A stretch of 64,000 nt of DNA from an uncultured Rhodospirillales bacterium (GCA_903928895.1 CAIYSR010000141.1:1-64000), one strand, 5' to 3'; counted from the first letter of the stretch, positions 50,891-59,656 are shown. Notes: generated by a model not told the origin, from the sequence alone. A program made the numbers and translations.

Positions 50891-51505
50891 ATGGGTATCA
50901 ACCTCTATCTCGCCTTCGTGTTGGCAACCTCGGTGTTGATGCTGATGCCCGGGCCGAACGTCGCCCTGATCGTGGCCAATTCGGTGGCGTTCGGGACCCG
51001 CTACGGGCTGCTGACGGTGGCGGGCACGAGTGCGGCGATGATCGTGCAGTTGATGCTGTTCGCACTCGGCATGACCGCGCTGCTCGGCGTGATGGCGCAG
51101 TGGTTCGAGTGGATCCGCTGGATCGGCGTGGCGTATCTGGTGTGGATTGGGGTCCAGCAGTGGCGGGCGCCGGCGATCGATTTGACGCGGACGCAGCCGG
51201 AGCGGCGGCCGGCCCGGGAGATTTTCCTGCGTGGCGTGCTCGTGTCGATGACGAACCCGAAAACTCTCGTGTTCTACGGCGCCTTTTTTCCACAATTCGT
51301 GACCCCTGGTGCCGATCTGGCGTGGCAGATCGCGGTGTTGTCGCTGACCTTCGTGGGGTTGGCGGTGTTGCTCGACGGGAGCTGGGCGGTGCTCGCAGGG
51401 CGGCTGCGCGGGGTGTTGGCACGACAGGGGCGGCTGCGCAATCGGGTCACCGGGGGGTTGCTCATCGGAGCGGGGGCAGGGCTGGCTCTGGCGCGGCTGA
51501 AATAG
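50891..51505 (+). CDS. LysE/RhtB family amino-acid or metabolite exporter
   Basis: This 204-residue inner-membrane protein opens 'MGINLYLAFVLATSVLMLMPGPNVALIVANSVAFGTRYGLLTVAGTSAAMI', the standard LysE/RhtB start with the M-P-G-P-N motif. Further hydrophobic segments and 'VSMTNPKTLVFYGAFFPQFVTPG' complete the six-helix pattern. It would export an amino acid such as threonine, homoserine or lysine. The start ATG 50891 has GGGAGCAG upstream. The substrate cannot be assigned. Confidence 0.9.
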   Translation: MGINLYLAFVLATSVLMLMPGPNVALIVANSVAFGTRYGLLTVAGTSAAMIVQLMLFALGMTALLGVMAQWFEWIRWIGVAYLVWIGVQQWRAPAIDLTRTQPERRPAREIFLRGVLVSMTNPKTLVFYGAFFPQFVTPGADLAWQIAVLSLTFVGLAVLLDGSWAVLAGRLRGVLARQGRLRNRVTGGLLIGAGAGLALARLK

Positions 51506-51580
51506 GACCGAGGTTAGGTCTTTCTTCATTGTCTGCGCCGAGGCTCCGCAGCCGGACCTGGTCGGAAGGGCAGCGCGGCA

Positions 51581-52219
51581 ATGCGAAGGATCATCAGGCG
51601 TGTGGCGGCTGCGCTGGCGGGCGCGGTGCTGGCGGCACTGGTACCGGCCGCGGCCCTCGCCACGGTGGTGGTGCAACTTGGCACGGCGGGCCGGGCGGCA
51701 GCCTGGAGCGGGCTTGGTTGCGGTGCGGTGGCGGCGCCACTGGTGCAGGTGGGTGACGGCATCGGCCTGGCTGGCAGCCTGATCACTGGTGGCGGGCGGT
51801 GCCTCGCGGCAGGCGGGTTGGTGGCGATCGAGTCATTCTATCTGCCGGCCGGGGCCGCCAATATCCGGTTGCGGGTTGACGATTTCGAGATGTTTGGCGC
51901 CGGCGAACTCAGGCTCAATGGCAGCACGGTGCGCGGTGAGGACGACGATGCGGGGGAGTTCGACCCTCACGGTCCTGACGGCGGGGCGGTGCTGTTGCTG
52001 CCCGGGTTCAGCAACACCCTCTCGATCGCTTTTGGCGGTGGAGCGGTGACAACGGGCGCAAGCCATGTGCTGTTGTCAGCGTCCCTGAGCTACGACCTGC
52101 CCTTGGCGGCGACGAGCGGTAGCGCGGCGCCGGCGCCAGAACCGCCGGGACCAGCCGTGTTGTTGGTCGGTCTTGCCGCGCTGAGGATGCTGCGCACGCG
52201 GCGCAAAGCGACGAGGTGA
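51581..52219 (+). CDS. Exported protein with PEP-CTERM-like C-terminal sorting signal
   Basis: The 212-residue protein has an N-terminal signal ('RRVAAALAGAVLAALVPAAALA') and a beta-rich, Gly-rich middle ('FYLPAGAANIRLRVDDFEMFGAGELRLNGS', 'FDPHGPDGGAVLLLPGFSNTLSIAFGGG'). The tail fits the PEP-CTERM pattern: 'APEPPGPAVLLVGLAALRMLRTRRK', that is Pro-Glu-Pro, a hydrophobic helix, then a basic cluster. Such signals are cut by an exosortase (EpsH family) in exopolysaccharide-producing bacteria. No exosortase gene is in this window. The function is unknown. Confidence 0.75.
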   Translation: MRRIIRRVAAALAGAVLAALVPAAALATVVVQLGTAGRAAAWSGLGCGAVAAPLVQVGDGIGLAGSLITGGGRCLAAGGLVAIESFYLPAGAANIRLRVDDFEMFGAGELRLNGSTVRGEDDDAGEFDPHGPDGGAVLLLPGFSNTLSIAFGGGAVTTGASHVLLSASLSYDLPLAATSGSAAPAPEPPGPAVLLVGLAALRMLRTRRKATR

Positions 52220-52280
52220 CCCGCACGAAGCGGCGGCGTGGCGGCACCAACCGCCGCGCGCCGCTCGCGGCAGGGTCGGC

Positions 52281-53189
52281 TCAGGACAGCCGCTCGTCCC
52301 GCCCGTTGCCCGACGTGCTGCGGCGCTGCTCGGCGATGGCTGTCTGCATCGACTTCTGGAGCTTCTCGAACGCGCGTACCTCGATCTGACGGACGCGCTC
52401 GCGCGACACGTTGTACTGCTGCGAGAGATCCTCGAGCGTGGTGGGGTTCTCTTTCAGGCGGCGCTCGATCAGGATGTGACGTTCGCGATCATTGAGCGTT
52501 TTCAGTGCATTGGCCAGTAGAGACTTGCGGCCGCTGAGCTCCTGGCGCTCGCCGATGGCGGTTTCCTGGCTTTCGCTGTCGTCGATCAGCCAGTCCTGCC
52601 ACTCGCCCTCCCCATCGGCGCGAACGGAGGCGTTGAGACTGTGGTCCGGCGCCGTCAGACGGCGGTTCATGCTGACGACATCCTGCTCCGGCACATCGAG
52701 AGCGTGGGCGATCTTGGCAACCTGTTCGGGCTGGAGGTCGCCATCGTCGATCGCCTGCATTTGGCCCTTGAGGCGGCGCAGATTGAAGAACAGCTTCTTC
52801 TGGGCCGCGGTGGTTCCCATTTTCACCAGCGACCACGAATGCAGAATGTATTCCTGGATTGCGGCGCGGATCCACCACATGGCGTAGGTTGCGAGGCGGA
52901 AGCCGCGCTCGGGGTCGAACCGCTTGACCGCCTGCATCATGCCAACATTGCCCTCGCTGATGAGCTCACCGAGCGGCAAACCGTAGCCGCGGTAGCCCAT
53001 GGCGATCTTGGCAACCAGACGCAAATGGGAGGTGACGAGCTTGTGGGCGGCCTCGAGGTCTTCGCTGTCTCGCCAGCGGCGGGAGAGCGTGCCCTCCTCC
53101 TCCGCGGTCAGCATCGGGAACTTGCGGATTTCCTGGAGATAGCGGGTGAGATTGCCTTCGGGGGCAAGATTGATGACGGCTGCGGCCAC
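52281..53189 (-). CDS. rpoH: RNA polymerase sigma-32 factor
   Basis: The 302-residue heat-shock sigma factor has region 2 ('GNVGMMQAVKRFDPERGFRLATYAMWWIRAAIQEYIL') and the RpoH-specific box 'QKKLFFNLRRLK'. Region 4 carries the HTH ('LEDLSQQYNVSRERVRQIEVRAFEKLQ'). AAGGA lies 8 bases before GTG 53189, which is preferred to the ATG at 53237 because the usual 'INLAPEGNLTRYLQEI' N terminus starts soon after. It directs transcription of heat-shock genes. A candidate promoter lies at 53405-53433 on the same strand. Confidence 0.93.
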   Translation of the reverse strand: MAAAVINLAPEGNLTRYLQEIRKFPMLTAEEEGTLSRRWRDSEDLEAAHKLVTSHLRLVAKIAMGYRGYGLPLGELISEGNVGMMQAVKRFDPERGFRLATYAMWWIRAAIQEYILHSWSLVKMGTTAAQKKLFFNLRRLKGQMQAIDDGDLQPEQVAKIAHALDVPEQDVVSMNRRLTAPDHSLNASVRADGEGEWQDWLIDDSESQETAIGERQELSGRKSLLANALKTLNDRERHILIERRLKENPTTLEDLSQQYNVSRERVRQIEVRAFEKLQKSMQTAIAEQRRSTSGNGRDERLS

Positions 53190-53404
53190 GCCTACGTCCT
53201 TTCGTCGATGGGGCCGCGGTGTGCCACGCTGGCGCACGCCGGTCGGCCTCGTTGGGGCAGTTCAGGCCCGATGCCCTTCCTGTCAGGCGCCCGGGTGCGT
53301 CGTTGGGTTATCCTTATATACGTCCCGACGGGCGTTCCGGATGTGGCAACGCAGCGGCGGACTTGGGAACGGGCAGACCACGCAGCGCCTCATTCCTGTC
53401 GCAA

Positions 53405-53433
53405 TTGATAGCGCGCCGCCGCTTGGCCGTCAA
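53405..53433 (-). promoter_or_regulatory. Candidate promoter upstream of rpoH
   Basis: On the minus strand, TTGACG (53433-53428) and TATCAA (53410-53405) are separated by 17 bases, a sigma-70-like arrangement. It points toward rpoH, about 215 bp away. It is placed on sequence resemblance alone. Confidence 0.35.
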
Positions 53434-53457
53434 TATACAGGACTAATTAAGTCAGGA

Positions 53458-54435
53458 TTAAGTTTCTGCCATATCTAACGCCCGCAGCAGCGCCTGCATG
53501 TCCTCGGGTGGCGCCGTGGTGAAGCTTAGTTCCTGACCGGTGCGCGGGTGTCGGAAGCCCAGGCGGTGGGCGTGCAGGGCTTGGCGCGGGAAGTCGAGCA
53601 GGAGGTGCTTGAGGTCGACGGGCAGGGCTTTGGCGGCAACCGGGATGCGCTTGAGGTAGACCGGATCGCCGACAATGGGGTGGCCCTTGGCGGCGAGGTG
53701 GACACGGATCTGGTGGGTGCGCCCGGTGGCGAGGCGGCATTCCAGCAGCGCGACTGCGAGGTGCCGGACGGCGAGGGTGCGGTAGCGGGTGAGCGCGTCC
53801 TTGCCGCCGCGGGCCACCAGGGCCATGCGCTTGCGATCGCGCGGATCGCGGCCGATGGCGCCCTCGATCTCGCCGCTGGACGGCATCGGCATGCCCCAGC
53901 ACAGCGCGAGATAGGCGCGATCGAGATCGCGGGTGGCGAAAGCGGCGGAAAGGTTGGCCAACGCGAGCTCGGTCTTGGCAACGACCATGACGCCCGAGGT
54001 CTCCTTGTCGAGCCTGTGGACGATCCCGGGGCGCTTTTCGCCGCCGATGCCGGGCAGGTTGTCGCCGCAATGGGCGAGCAGGGCGTTGACCAGGGTGCCA
54101 TCCTCGTTGCCCGGAGCTGGATGGACGACGAGGCCGGCCGGCTTGTCGAGCACGAGGAGGTCGTCGTCCTCGTAGAGGATTGGGAAGGGGATGGATTGTG
54201 GCTGCGGCTGGGCAGCAACCGGGGGCGGCAGGACCACGGCGTATTCGGCCCCGGCGACCACCTTTTCGGCGGGTTGTGTGATGACCACGCCGTCGCGGGT
54301 GACGCGGCGTTCCTCGATGAGTGATTTCATGCGGGCGCGGGAGGCGGTGGCGAAGGCTTCGGCGAGGTAGCGGTCGACCCGGTCGCCGGCAGCTTCGGGC
54401 GGGGCGAGGACTCGTGTGACGGTTGCATCGGACAT
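53458..54435 (-). CDS. rluD: Ribosomal large-subunit pseudouridine synthase RluD-like
   Basis: The 325-residue protein has an N-terminal S4 RNA-binding domain ('DRVDRYLAEAFATASRARMKSLIEERRVTRDG') and a synthase domain with the catalytic aspartate in 'GIVHRLDKETSGVMVVAKT', plus 'LATGRTHQIRVHLAAKGHPIVGD'. It should modify uridines in helix 69 of 23S rRNA (1911, 1915 and 1917 in E. coli), although the RluC/RluD subtype is judged only by layout. ATG 54435 is used. It is divergent from a small membrane protein gene, 43 bp away. Confidence 0.92.
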   Translation of the reverse strand: MSDATVTRVLAPPEAAGDRVDRYLAEAFATASRARMKSLIEERRVTRDGVVITQPAEKVVAGAEYAVVLPPPVAAQPQPQSIPFPILYEDDDLLVLDKPAGLVVHPAPGNEDGTLVNALLAHCGDNLPGIGGEKRPGIVHRLDKETSGVMVVAKTELALANLSAAFATRDLDRAYLALCWGMPMPSSGEIEGAIGRDPRDRKRMALVARGGKDALTRYRTLAVRHLAVALLECRLATGRTHQIRVHLAAKGHPIVGDPVYLKRIPVAAKALPVDLKHLLLDFPRQALHAHRLGFRHPRTGQELSFTTAPPEDMQALLRALDMAET

Positions 54436-54478
54436 GGCGGTGGGATACCCCGGATCGCCGCCATTTGGGAGAAATTCG

Positions 54479-54793
54479 ATGCGAGGCTTGCAGGTCGCGG
54501 TGATCGTGATGGGCGTCCTGATCGTCGCCGGGGTTGCGGTCATCGGCGTGACCATCGCGAGGAGGACGTTCATGGCGCAGGAAGTGCCGCGCGAGTCGAT
54601 CAGGGATGTGCCCGGGCGCGATGCGACGTTGCGCGATCTCCAACTCGACGAACCAGAGGGCACTCGGATCGTGGCCGTCAGCGGCCAGGCGCCTCGGCTG
54701 GCGGTCCAGTTGCAGGGCGGTGGGCCGGACCGTGTGGTGCTCGTGGATTTGCAGGATGGCCGAATCCTGGGCCGGCTGACCCTGCGACGCTGA
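54479..54793 (+). CDS. Small membrane-anchored protein of unknown function (DUF6476-like)
   Basis: The 104-residue protein has a single N-terminal helix ('LQVAVIVMGVLIVAGVAVIGVTIARR', residues 4-29) and an extracytoplasmic tail ('LRDLQLDEPEGTRIVAVSGQAPRLAVQLQGGGPDRVVLVDLQDGRILGRLTL'). The pattern resembles a short alphaproteobacterial protein family (DUF6476) found divergent from rluD. GGGAGA is 6 bases before ATG 54479. The function is unknown. Confidence 0.7.
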   Translation: MRGLQVAVIVMGVLIVAGVAVIGVTIARRTFMAQEVPRESIRDVPGRDATLRDLQLDEPEGTRIVAVSGQAPRLAVQLQGGGPDRVVLVDLQDGRILGRLTLRR

Positions 54794-54807
54794 GCGGGAG
54801 GAGTGCC

Positions 54808-56136
54808 ATGGAGGCTGATTTTGTCACCTTGGCCGACCTGTTTCACCGCAGGGACGAAGGACGGCTGACACAGGCGCTCCTGGCGCGTGCACCATCGGAG
54901 GACCGGGTTCCGGCGATGGTGCGCTTCGCCTTGTCCGACGCCTCCGACCCACGCGATATTACCCCGCGCTCGGCTCTTGAAGCCGCAGTGCTGGCCCAGA
55001 TCGGCGCGTTACACGACCGCGCCCGGATGCGGACCGGGACTGGTGCGGAGTCAGCTTGGCATACGCCGCGCAGTGCCCCCCGGCTGTTCGACGGGCTCGC
55101 GAAGGATGGGGGAGCCGCTGGCTGGAGCACGGCGCAATGGCTCAACATGCTGCAACTGCGTCATGTGATGCCGACCACCCGGGTGGCCGTGGTGGCCACC
55201 ATCCGCGACGAGGCGCTCGGGCTGGTCGAATGGGTGGCGCATTACCGCTGCATCGGGATTGAGCGGATTTTCATCTACACGAACGACAACGTCGACGGCA
55301 CCGATGCCCTGCTCGAGTGCCTCGCGGGGCATGGGCTGGTTGCGCCGATCCGCAACGACGTCAGCCTCGAATTCTCGCCACAACGCAAGGCCTATGCCCA
55401 TGCGCTGCACCTGCTGCCGGAGCTTCGCGACAGCGAATGGGCGCTCTTTGTCGACGCCGACGAGTTTCTCATCCCGGCCGACGGCATGACACTTGATGCA
55501 TGGCTCGCCGAGGTCGACCGCCGGCCTGGGATGAAGCCGCCTTCTGGCATTCTGTTCGACTGGCGTTGGCATGTCAGCGGCGGCCGTTATGCCTGGGAGC
55601 CCGGGTTGGTGCTGCGGCGCTTCCCGCATGTTCGTCCGCATGGCGGGTTCAAGAGCCTGGTGCGGCTGGCCGACACGCTGTGCATGCGCCAGGTGCATTT
55701 TCCGGAGGTGATCGACAGCGGCGTGATCGTCGACAGCGACCTGCGCGAGGTGCCGCGCGATGGCGTCTGGCGCATGCCGCCGGCGAGTGGCGCGGGCGGC
55801 TGGATCAACCACTACTGGAGCAAGTCATTCGAGGAATTCTCGGTCAAGAAGGCCCGCGGGGACACGCTCGCGGCGCACAACCATGCCGAGTGGTCGCGTG
55901 ATTTTGCGCTGTTCTTTGCCTGGAACGGGCCCGAGACGGCCGCGACGCTGGCGCCGCCGCCAGAGGAACTGGTCGCCCGTGTGGCAGCCGAGCACGATCG
56001 GATCATGGCGCTGCCCGGCGTGGCAGGCCACGTGGCGGCGGCGGTGGCGGCGCTCGGCCCGATGCTGGCCCGATTCGATGCGGTCGGTGGGCTGCAGGCG
56101 ATTCATGAGCGGCTCAGGCCGGCGGCCTTGGCGTGA
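54808..56136 (+). CDS. Glycosyltransferase family 2-like protein (GT92-type)
   Basis: The 442-residue protein has a long N-terminal part of unknown function (about residues 1-125), then a catalytic region typical of DUF23/GT92-like enzymes: 'VAVVATIRDEALGLVEWVAHYRCIGIERIFIYTNDNVDGTDALLECLAGHGLV', 'ALFVDADEFLIP' with a D-x-D, and 'DWRWHVSGGRYAWEPGLVLRRFPHVRPHGGFKSLVR'. It may transfer sugars to a cell-surface glycan. It lies 14 bp after a small membrane protein gene on the same strand. Donor and acceptor are not known. Confidence 0.85.
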   Translation: MEADFVTLADLFHRRDEGRLTQALLARAPSEDRVPAMVRFALSDASDPRDITPRSALEAAVLAQIGALHDRARMRTGTGAESAWHTPRSAPRLFDGLAKDGGAAGWSTAQWLNMLQLRHVMPTTRVAVVATIRDEALGLVEWVAHYRCIGIERIFIYTNDNVDGTDALLECLAGHGLVAPIRNDVSLEFSPQRKAYAHALHLLPELRDSEWALFVDADEFLIPADGMTLDAWLAEVDRRPGMKPPSGILFDWRWHVSGGRYAWEPGLVLRRFPHVRPHGGFKSLVRLADTLCMRQVHFPEVIDSGVIVDSDLREVPRDGVWRMPPASGAGGWINHYWSKSFEEFSVKKARGDTLAAHNHAEWSRDFALFFAWNGPETAATLAPPPEELVARVAAEHDRIMALPGVAGHVAAAVAALGPMLARFDAVGGLQAIHERLRPAALA

Positions 56137-56281
56137 GACCCTGCCGTTCCAACCAGCTTGGCAATTGCCGCCGGAAAGGCCACCATCGGCTGTGGCCTTC
56201 GCGGTGGGGCGGGGAGCTTGGCACGGAGGCGCGCATGGCATCACCTGATCGCGGCTTTCGTGGCACGCGGGAGTGGTGCAC

Positions 56282-57442
56282 GTGGCGCTGACCGGGTTCA
56301 GCGACGACGACGATAGCGAACGGACATTGTTCCGGCGTCCCAACTCGCTCATGCCGGTGACCGATCCGGGCGACGAGCTGATGCATGTGCTGATCATGCA
56401 ACCGACCGGCTCGGCCCCGCCGATCCGCCTCGCGCCGGGCTCAATGACGGTCGGGCGCACCGAGGGAGCCGATCTGATCCTGCCGGGCAGCCATGTTTCG
56501 CGCCGGCACTGCCAGATCGACCTTGTCGGGGTCGAGGTGATCGCCGGCGGCGAGGTGCTGGTGACGGACCTGGGTTCGACCAATGGGACCTTCGTCGACG
56601 GCACCCGCGTTGCCGGGACGGTGGCGCTCTCGCCCGGGGCGCGGCTCTCGATCGGTGGCCATCACATGCTCTACGAGCGGCGGGCGCGGCGCGAGCTTGA
56701 CGAGGCCGATGCGCTGGAGCGCGAGTTGCGCCGAGCCAACCAACATGTCCTGGCAATCCTGCCGCTGCCGATCCGCGAGGGGCCTGTTCGGGCGGAATGG
56801 TACTACGTGCCGTGTACCGGGCTTGGCGGAGATGCCTTCGGCTATCGCGATCTCGGGGATGGCTACCACGTCGGCTATCTCATCGATGTCACCGGTCAGG
56901 GGGTGGGGGCGGCGATGCATTCGGTCGCGGTTGCCAATGTGCTGCGCCAGGAGGGGCTGCTGGGGGTCGATTTCCGTGATCCTGCCGCCGTGATGACACG
57001 ACTGAACGACAATTTCCCGATGCGCCTGCATGACGGGCTGACCTTCAACGCCTGGTACTGGGTGTATCATCGCTCCAGCCGGAGGCTTTCCTACTGCGCC
57101 GCCGGAACCCATCCGTCCTGGCTCTCGGACCGTGCGGCGGCGATGCTGGTGCCGCTGTCGTCGGACGATCCGGCGGTCGGCAGCGTGCAGGAGCATCGCT
57201 ATGTGGCGAGGCGTGCCTTCGTGCCGCCGGGGGCGTCGCTTTACATCTTCAGTGACGGGGCGTTCGAGATCGAGGACCGCAGTGGTGCGCGCTGGACGAT
57301 CGACGATCTGGTGACAGTGATCCGCGATGTGCCGGTGGATGGAGTGACCGAGGCGCAGCGGGTCTACAACGCGGTGCGCGATGCCGCGCGGCCAGGCCCG
57401 TTGGAGGATGATTTCTCTTTAATTGTGCTGACGTTTCCGTAA
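56282..57442 (+). CDS. FHA domain fused to a SpoIIE/PP2C-type serine phosphatase
   Basis: The roughly 386-residue protein has an FHA phosphothreonine-binding domain at about residues 45-130 ('SMTVGRTEGADLILPGSHVSRRHCQIDL' and 'VTDLGSTNGTFVDG'). A short coiled coil ('ADALERELRRANQHV') leads to a SpoIIE phosphatase domain with acidic metal sites in 'LGGDAFGYRDLGDGYHVGYLIDVTGQGVGAAMHSV' and the ending 'LEDDFSLIVLTF'. It would bind phosphothreonine proteins and dephosphorylate a serine on a partner such as an anti-sigma antagonist. GGGAG is 8 bases before GTG 56282; GTG 56273 is also open. No partner kinase or antagonist is adjacent. Confidence 0.87.
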   Translation: MALTGFSDDDDSERTLFRRPNSLMPVTDPGDELMHVLIMQPTGSAPPIRLAPGSMTVGRTEGADLILPGSHVSRRHCQIDLVGVEVIAGGEVLVTDLGSTNGTFVDGTRVAGTVALSPGARLSIGGHHMLYERRARRELDEADALERELRRANQHVLAILPLPIREGPVRAEWYYVPCTGLGGDAFGYRDLGDGYHVGYLIDVTGQGVGAAMHSVAVANVLRQEGLLGVDFRDPAAVMTRLNDNFPMRLHDGLTFNAWYWVYHRSSRRLSYCAAGTHPSWLSDRAAAMLVPLSSDDPAVGSVQEHRYVARRAFVPPGASLYIFSDGAFEIEDRSGARWTIDDLVTVIRDVPVDGVTEAQRVYNAVRDAARPGPLEDDFSLIVLTFP

Positions 57443-57466
57443 GCCGCCCAACGCTGCGCCAACGGA

Positions 57467-58336
57467 TCATGGCGCGGCGCTGATGCGGTGAACGGCGCTG
57501 CGCGATGTCCCTGGCGGCAGGATCACGATGCCCGGCTTGGCGCTGATCTCGCCGTCAAACCCTGCGGGATCCGAGTAGCCAAGCCACGGCTCGATGCAAA
57601 GCAGGTCGAGGCCGGGGCGCGTCCAGATGCCGAGCTGGGTGAAGCCTTCCCAGGACACTGTGACAGTTTCAGTGCCGGCTGCGCCGAAGCTGACCGCGGT
57701 GCTGGCGGGCTGGTCGAGGATGATGGCATCCTCCACGAACAGCCCGTCATGCAGTGCCAGGATCCGGCCGGCGATGGGCGACGGCAGGAACGTTGGGCGC
57801 AGCAACCCATCCGCGCCGACGCGCCGGATCGATCCACCTTCCATCGCGGCGAAGGTCAGGCTGTGGACCTCCTTGGCGACGCCGGGGCGCAGCGGCCAGT
57901 TGAAGGCCGGATGGGCGCCCATGGCAGCGGGGAGGGCTTCGTCGCCGGTGTTGCGGAGGGTGAAGGTGATGACGAGCCCGTCCGCTCCGATCGCGTATCC
58001 GATCTCGAAGCGGAAGGCGAAGGGGTAGACGGCGCGCGTGGCGGGGGTGTCGGTCAAGACCAGGCAGGCCGTGGTGGCAGTGCGCTCGGTCCAATGGAAC
58101 AGACTGTCGCGGGCGAAGCCGTGGCGGGACATCTCGTAGGTGCGGCCGTTGTGGCGATAGCGGTTATCGCGCAGGGTGCCGACGATGGGGAACAGGTTGG
58201 GCGCATGGCGCGGCCATGCTTCGTGGGCCTGCCAGATCAACTCGGTGCCGGCGGCGCTGACGAGCGAGCAGATTTCGGCGCCGCTGGACTTGATGCAGGC
58301 GGTTGTGCCGCCGGCTGTGATGCTATGATGGGGCAT
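57467..58336 (-). CDS. Aldose 1-epimerase-like protein (LacX/YphB type)
   Basis: The 289-residue galactose-mutarotase-fold protein contains 'GTELIWQAHEAWPRHAPNLFPIVGTLRDNRYRHNGRTYEMSRHGFARD', with the active-site histidine in S-R-H-G-F, 'LPAAMGAHPAFNWPLRPG' with a second histidine, and 'LCIEPWLGYSDPAGFDGEI', which carries the catalytic glutamate. It interconverts sugar anomers. Its ATG (58336-58334) shares bases with the ATG of the divergent ATPase gene. Confidence 0.88.
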   Translation of the reverse strand: MPHHSITAGGTTACIKSSGAEICSLVSAAGTELIWQAHEAWPRHAPNLFPIVGTLRDNRYRHNGRTYEMSRHGFARDSLFHWTERTATTACLVLTDTPATRAVYPFAFRFEIGYAIGADGLVITFTLRNTGDEALPAAMGAHPAFNWPLRPGVAKEVHSLTFAAMEGGSIRRVGADGLLRPTFLPSPIAGRILALHDGLFVEDAIILDQPASTAVSFGAAGTETVTVSWEGFTQLGIWTRPGLDLLCIEPWLGYSDPAGFDGEISAKPGIVILPPGTSRSAVHRISAAP

Positions 58337-59141
58337 GGAGTTCCTTTCGGCGATTCACCCGAACCCTGAGCATAACCGTGATGGCGGGATATTCCCCTGG
58401 TCATTGCCGCTGGTGCATGACCTCGGCGAAATCGTGTTTTCCGCGGCGGTGACGTTTCTGGTCGGCGAGAACGGTTCGGGCAAATCGACGCTGCTGGAGG
58501 GGATGGCGGCGGGCATGGGCGCGGTGGCGGCCGGGCAGCGTGATCTGGCGCGGGACCCAACGCTGATGGCGGCACGGGAATTCGCCGCCGGGTTTCGCTT
58601 CGTGCGCCGGCGGCATGCGCGGAGCCGGATGTTTCTGCGCGCTGAGGATGTGTTCGGCTTCACGCAGCGCGTCGGCGCGGACATGGAGGGGTTGTCCCAG
58701 GACGCGGTGGAACTCGCGGCCTCGGTGCGCGGCGACTACGGGCGGCGCCTTGCGGTCGGCGCGGTGTCGGGCCAACGCAGTGCGTTGGTTCGGTACTATG
58801 GCGCCGATCCGGACGGGCGCTCCCACGGTGAAACCTTCCTCGCCGTCCTGCGCCGGCGGTTGGTGCCGAACGGGCTGTATTTTCTGGATGAACCGGAAGC
58901 GCCCCTGTCGCCGACGAGGGTGCTGGCGCTGATGGCGCTGATCGCCGATCGGGTCGCCGCAGGGTGCCAGTTCGTCATTGCCACCCATTCGCCGATCCTG
59001 CTGGCGCAGCCGGATGCCGTGATCCTGCTGGCCGAGGCAGGAGGCCTGCGCGCGGTGGCATGGAACGACCTTGAGCATGTCCGGGTGACGCGTGCCTTCC
59101 TGGCTGATCCGGCGGCGATGCTGCACAAGGTGCTGGGATGA
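58335..59141 (+). CDS. AAA/ABC-type ATPase (predicted ATP-binding protein)
   Basis: The 268-residue cytoplasmic ATPase has the P-loop GENGSGKST at about residues 42-50. 'VSGQRSALVRYYG' stands in the signature-like position, and Walker B is in 'GLYFLDEPEAPLSPTRVLALMALI', followed by the histidine in 'QFVIATHSPILLAQPDAVILL'. The domain looks like the nuclease-less OLD/RecF-like group. It overlaps the next gene by four bases (ATGA). The role is unknown; an association with DNA repair or stress is possible, but there is no evidence here. Confidence 0.83.
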   Translation: MEFLSAIHPNPEHNRDGGIFPWSLPLVHDLGEIVFSAAVTFLVGENGSGKSTLLEGMAAGMGAVAAGQRDLARDPTLMAAREFAAGFRFVRRRHARSRMFLRAEDVFGFTQRVGADMEGLSQDAVELAASVRGDYGRRLAVGAVSGQRSALVRYYGADPDGRSHGETFLAVLRRRLVPNGLYFLDEPEAPLSPTRVLALMALIADRVAAGCQFVIATHSPILLAQPDAVILLAEAGGLRAVAWNDLEHVRVTRAFLADPAAMLHKVLG

Positions 59142-59656
59142 GCGGTGTCACCATCCGCGCGGTGCGGCGCGAGGATGGCGCAGCGCTGATCGCAGCCCAC
59201 ATCGCCTGCCAGGCGATCCTCCACCCCTGGGTTGAGCCGTTTACGGACATGACCGGGTTCGACTCCTGGTTCGCCCAGGTCGGCCAGGGGCGCAAGGAGG
59301 CGTTCGTGATCGAACGTGACGGGGTTCTTGCCGGGGTGGTCAACCTCAATGAGATCGTGCGCGGGCCTTTCCTCAGCTGCTATATGGGATACTACGGCTT
59401 CGGCCTGGGGCGGGGGACGATGACGCAGGGGGTGCGGCGGGTGCTCGACGCGGCGTTCGGGCCGCTCGGACTGCACCGGGTGGAGGCGAACATCCAGCCA
59501 GCAAATCTTCGCTCGAAAGCCCTGGTGCAGCGGCTGGGCTTCAGGCTGGAGGGAGTGTCGCCCCGCTATCTGCGCATAGCCGGCGATTGGCGCGATCATG
59601 AGCGCTGGGCCAGGTTGGCCGACGACACGGTTGCGCCGCACAAGCCAGCGCGCTAA
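59138..59656 (+). CDS. GNAT N-acetyltransferase (RimJ/RimL-like)
   Basis: The 172-residue protein has the GNAT layout: 'VTIRAVRREDGAALIAAHI', 'AFVIERDGVLAGVVNLNEIVRGPFLSCYMGYYGFGLGRGTMTQGVRRVLDAAFGPLGLHRVEANIQPANLRSKALVQRLGFRLEGVSPRYL'. The R-x-x-x-A loop and 'NLRSKALVQRLGF' are standard for ribosomal-protein N-acetyltransferases. It overlaps the ATPase gene by 4 bases, so the two are likely coexpressed. The substrate is unknown. Confidence 0.86.
   Translation: MSGVTIRAVRREDGAALIAAHIACQAILHPWVEPFTDMTGFDSWFAQVGQGRKEAFVIERDGVLAGVVNLNEIVRGPFLSCYMGYYGFGLGRGTMTQGVRRVLDAAFGPLGLHRVEANIQPANLRSKALVQRLGFRLEGVSPRYLRIAGDWRDHERWARLADDTVAPHKPAR

Noticed and set aside
54436-54846. N-terminal extension of the RluD-like protein
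   Set aside because: It runs antisense through the small membrane protein gene (54479-54793). The S4 domain begins right after ATG 54435.
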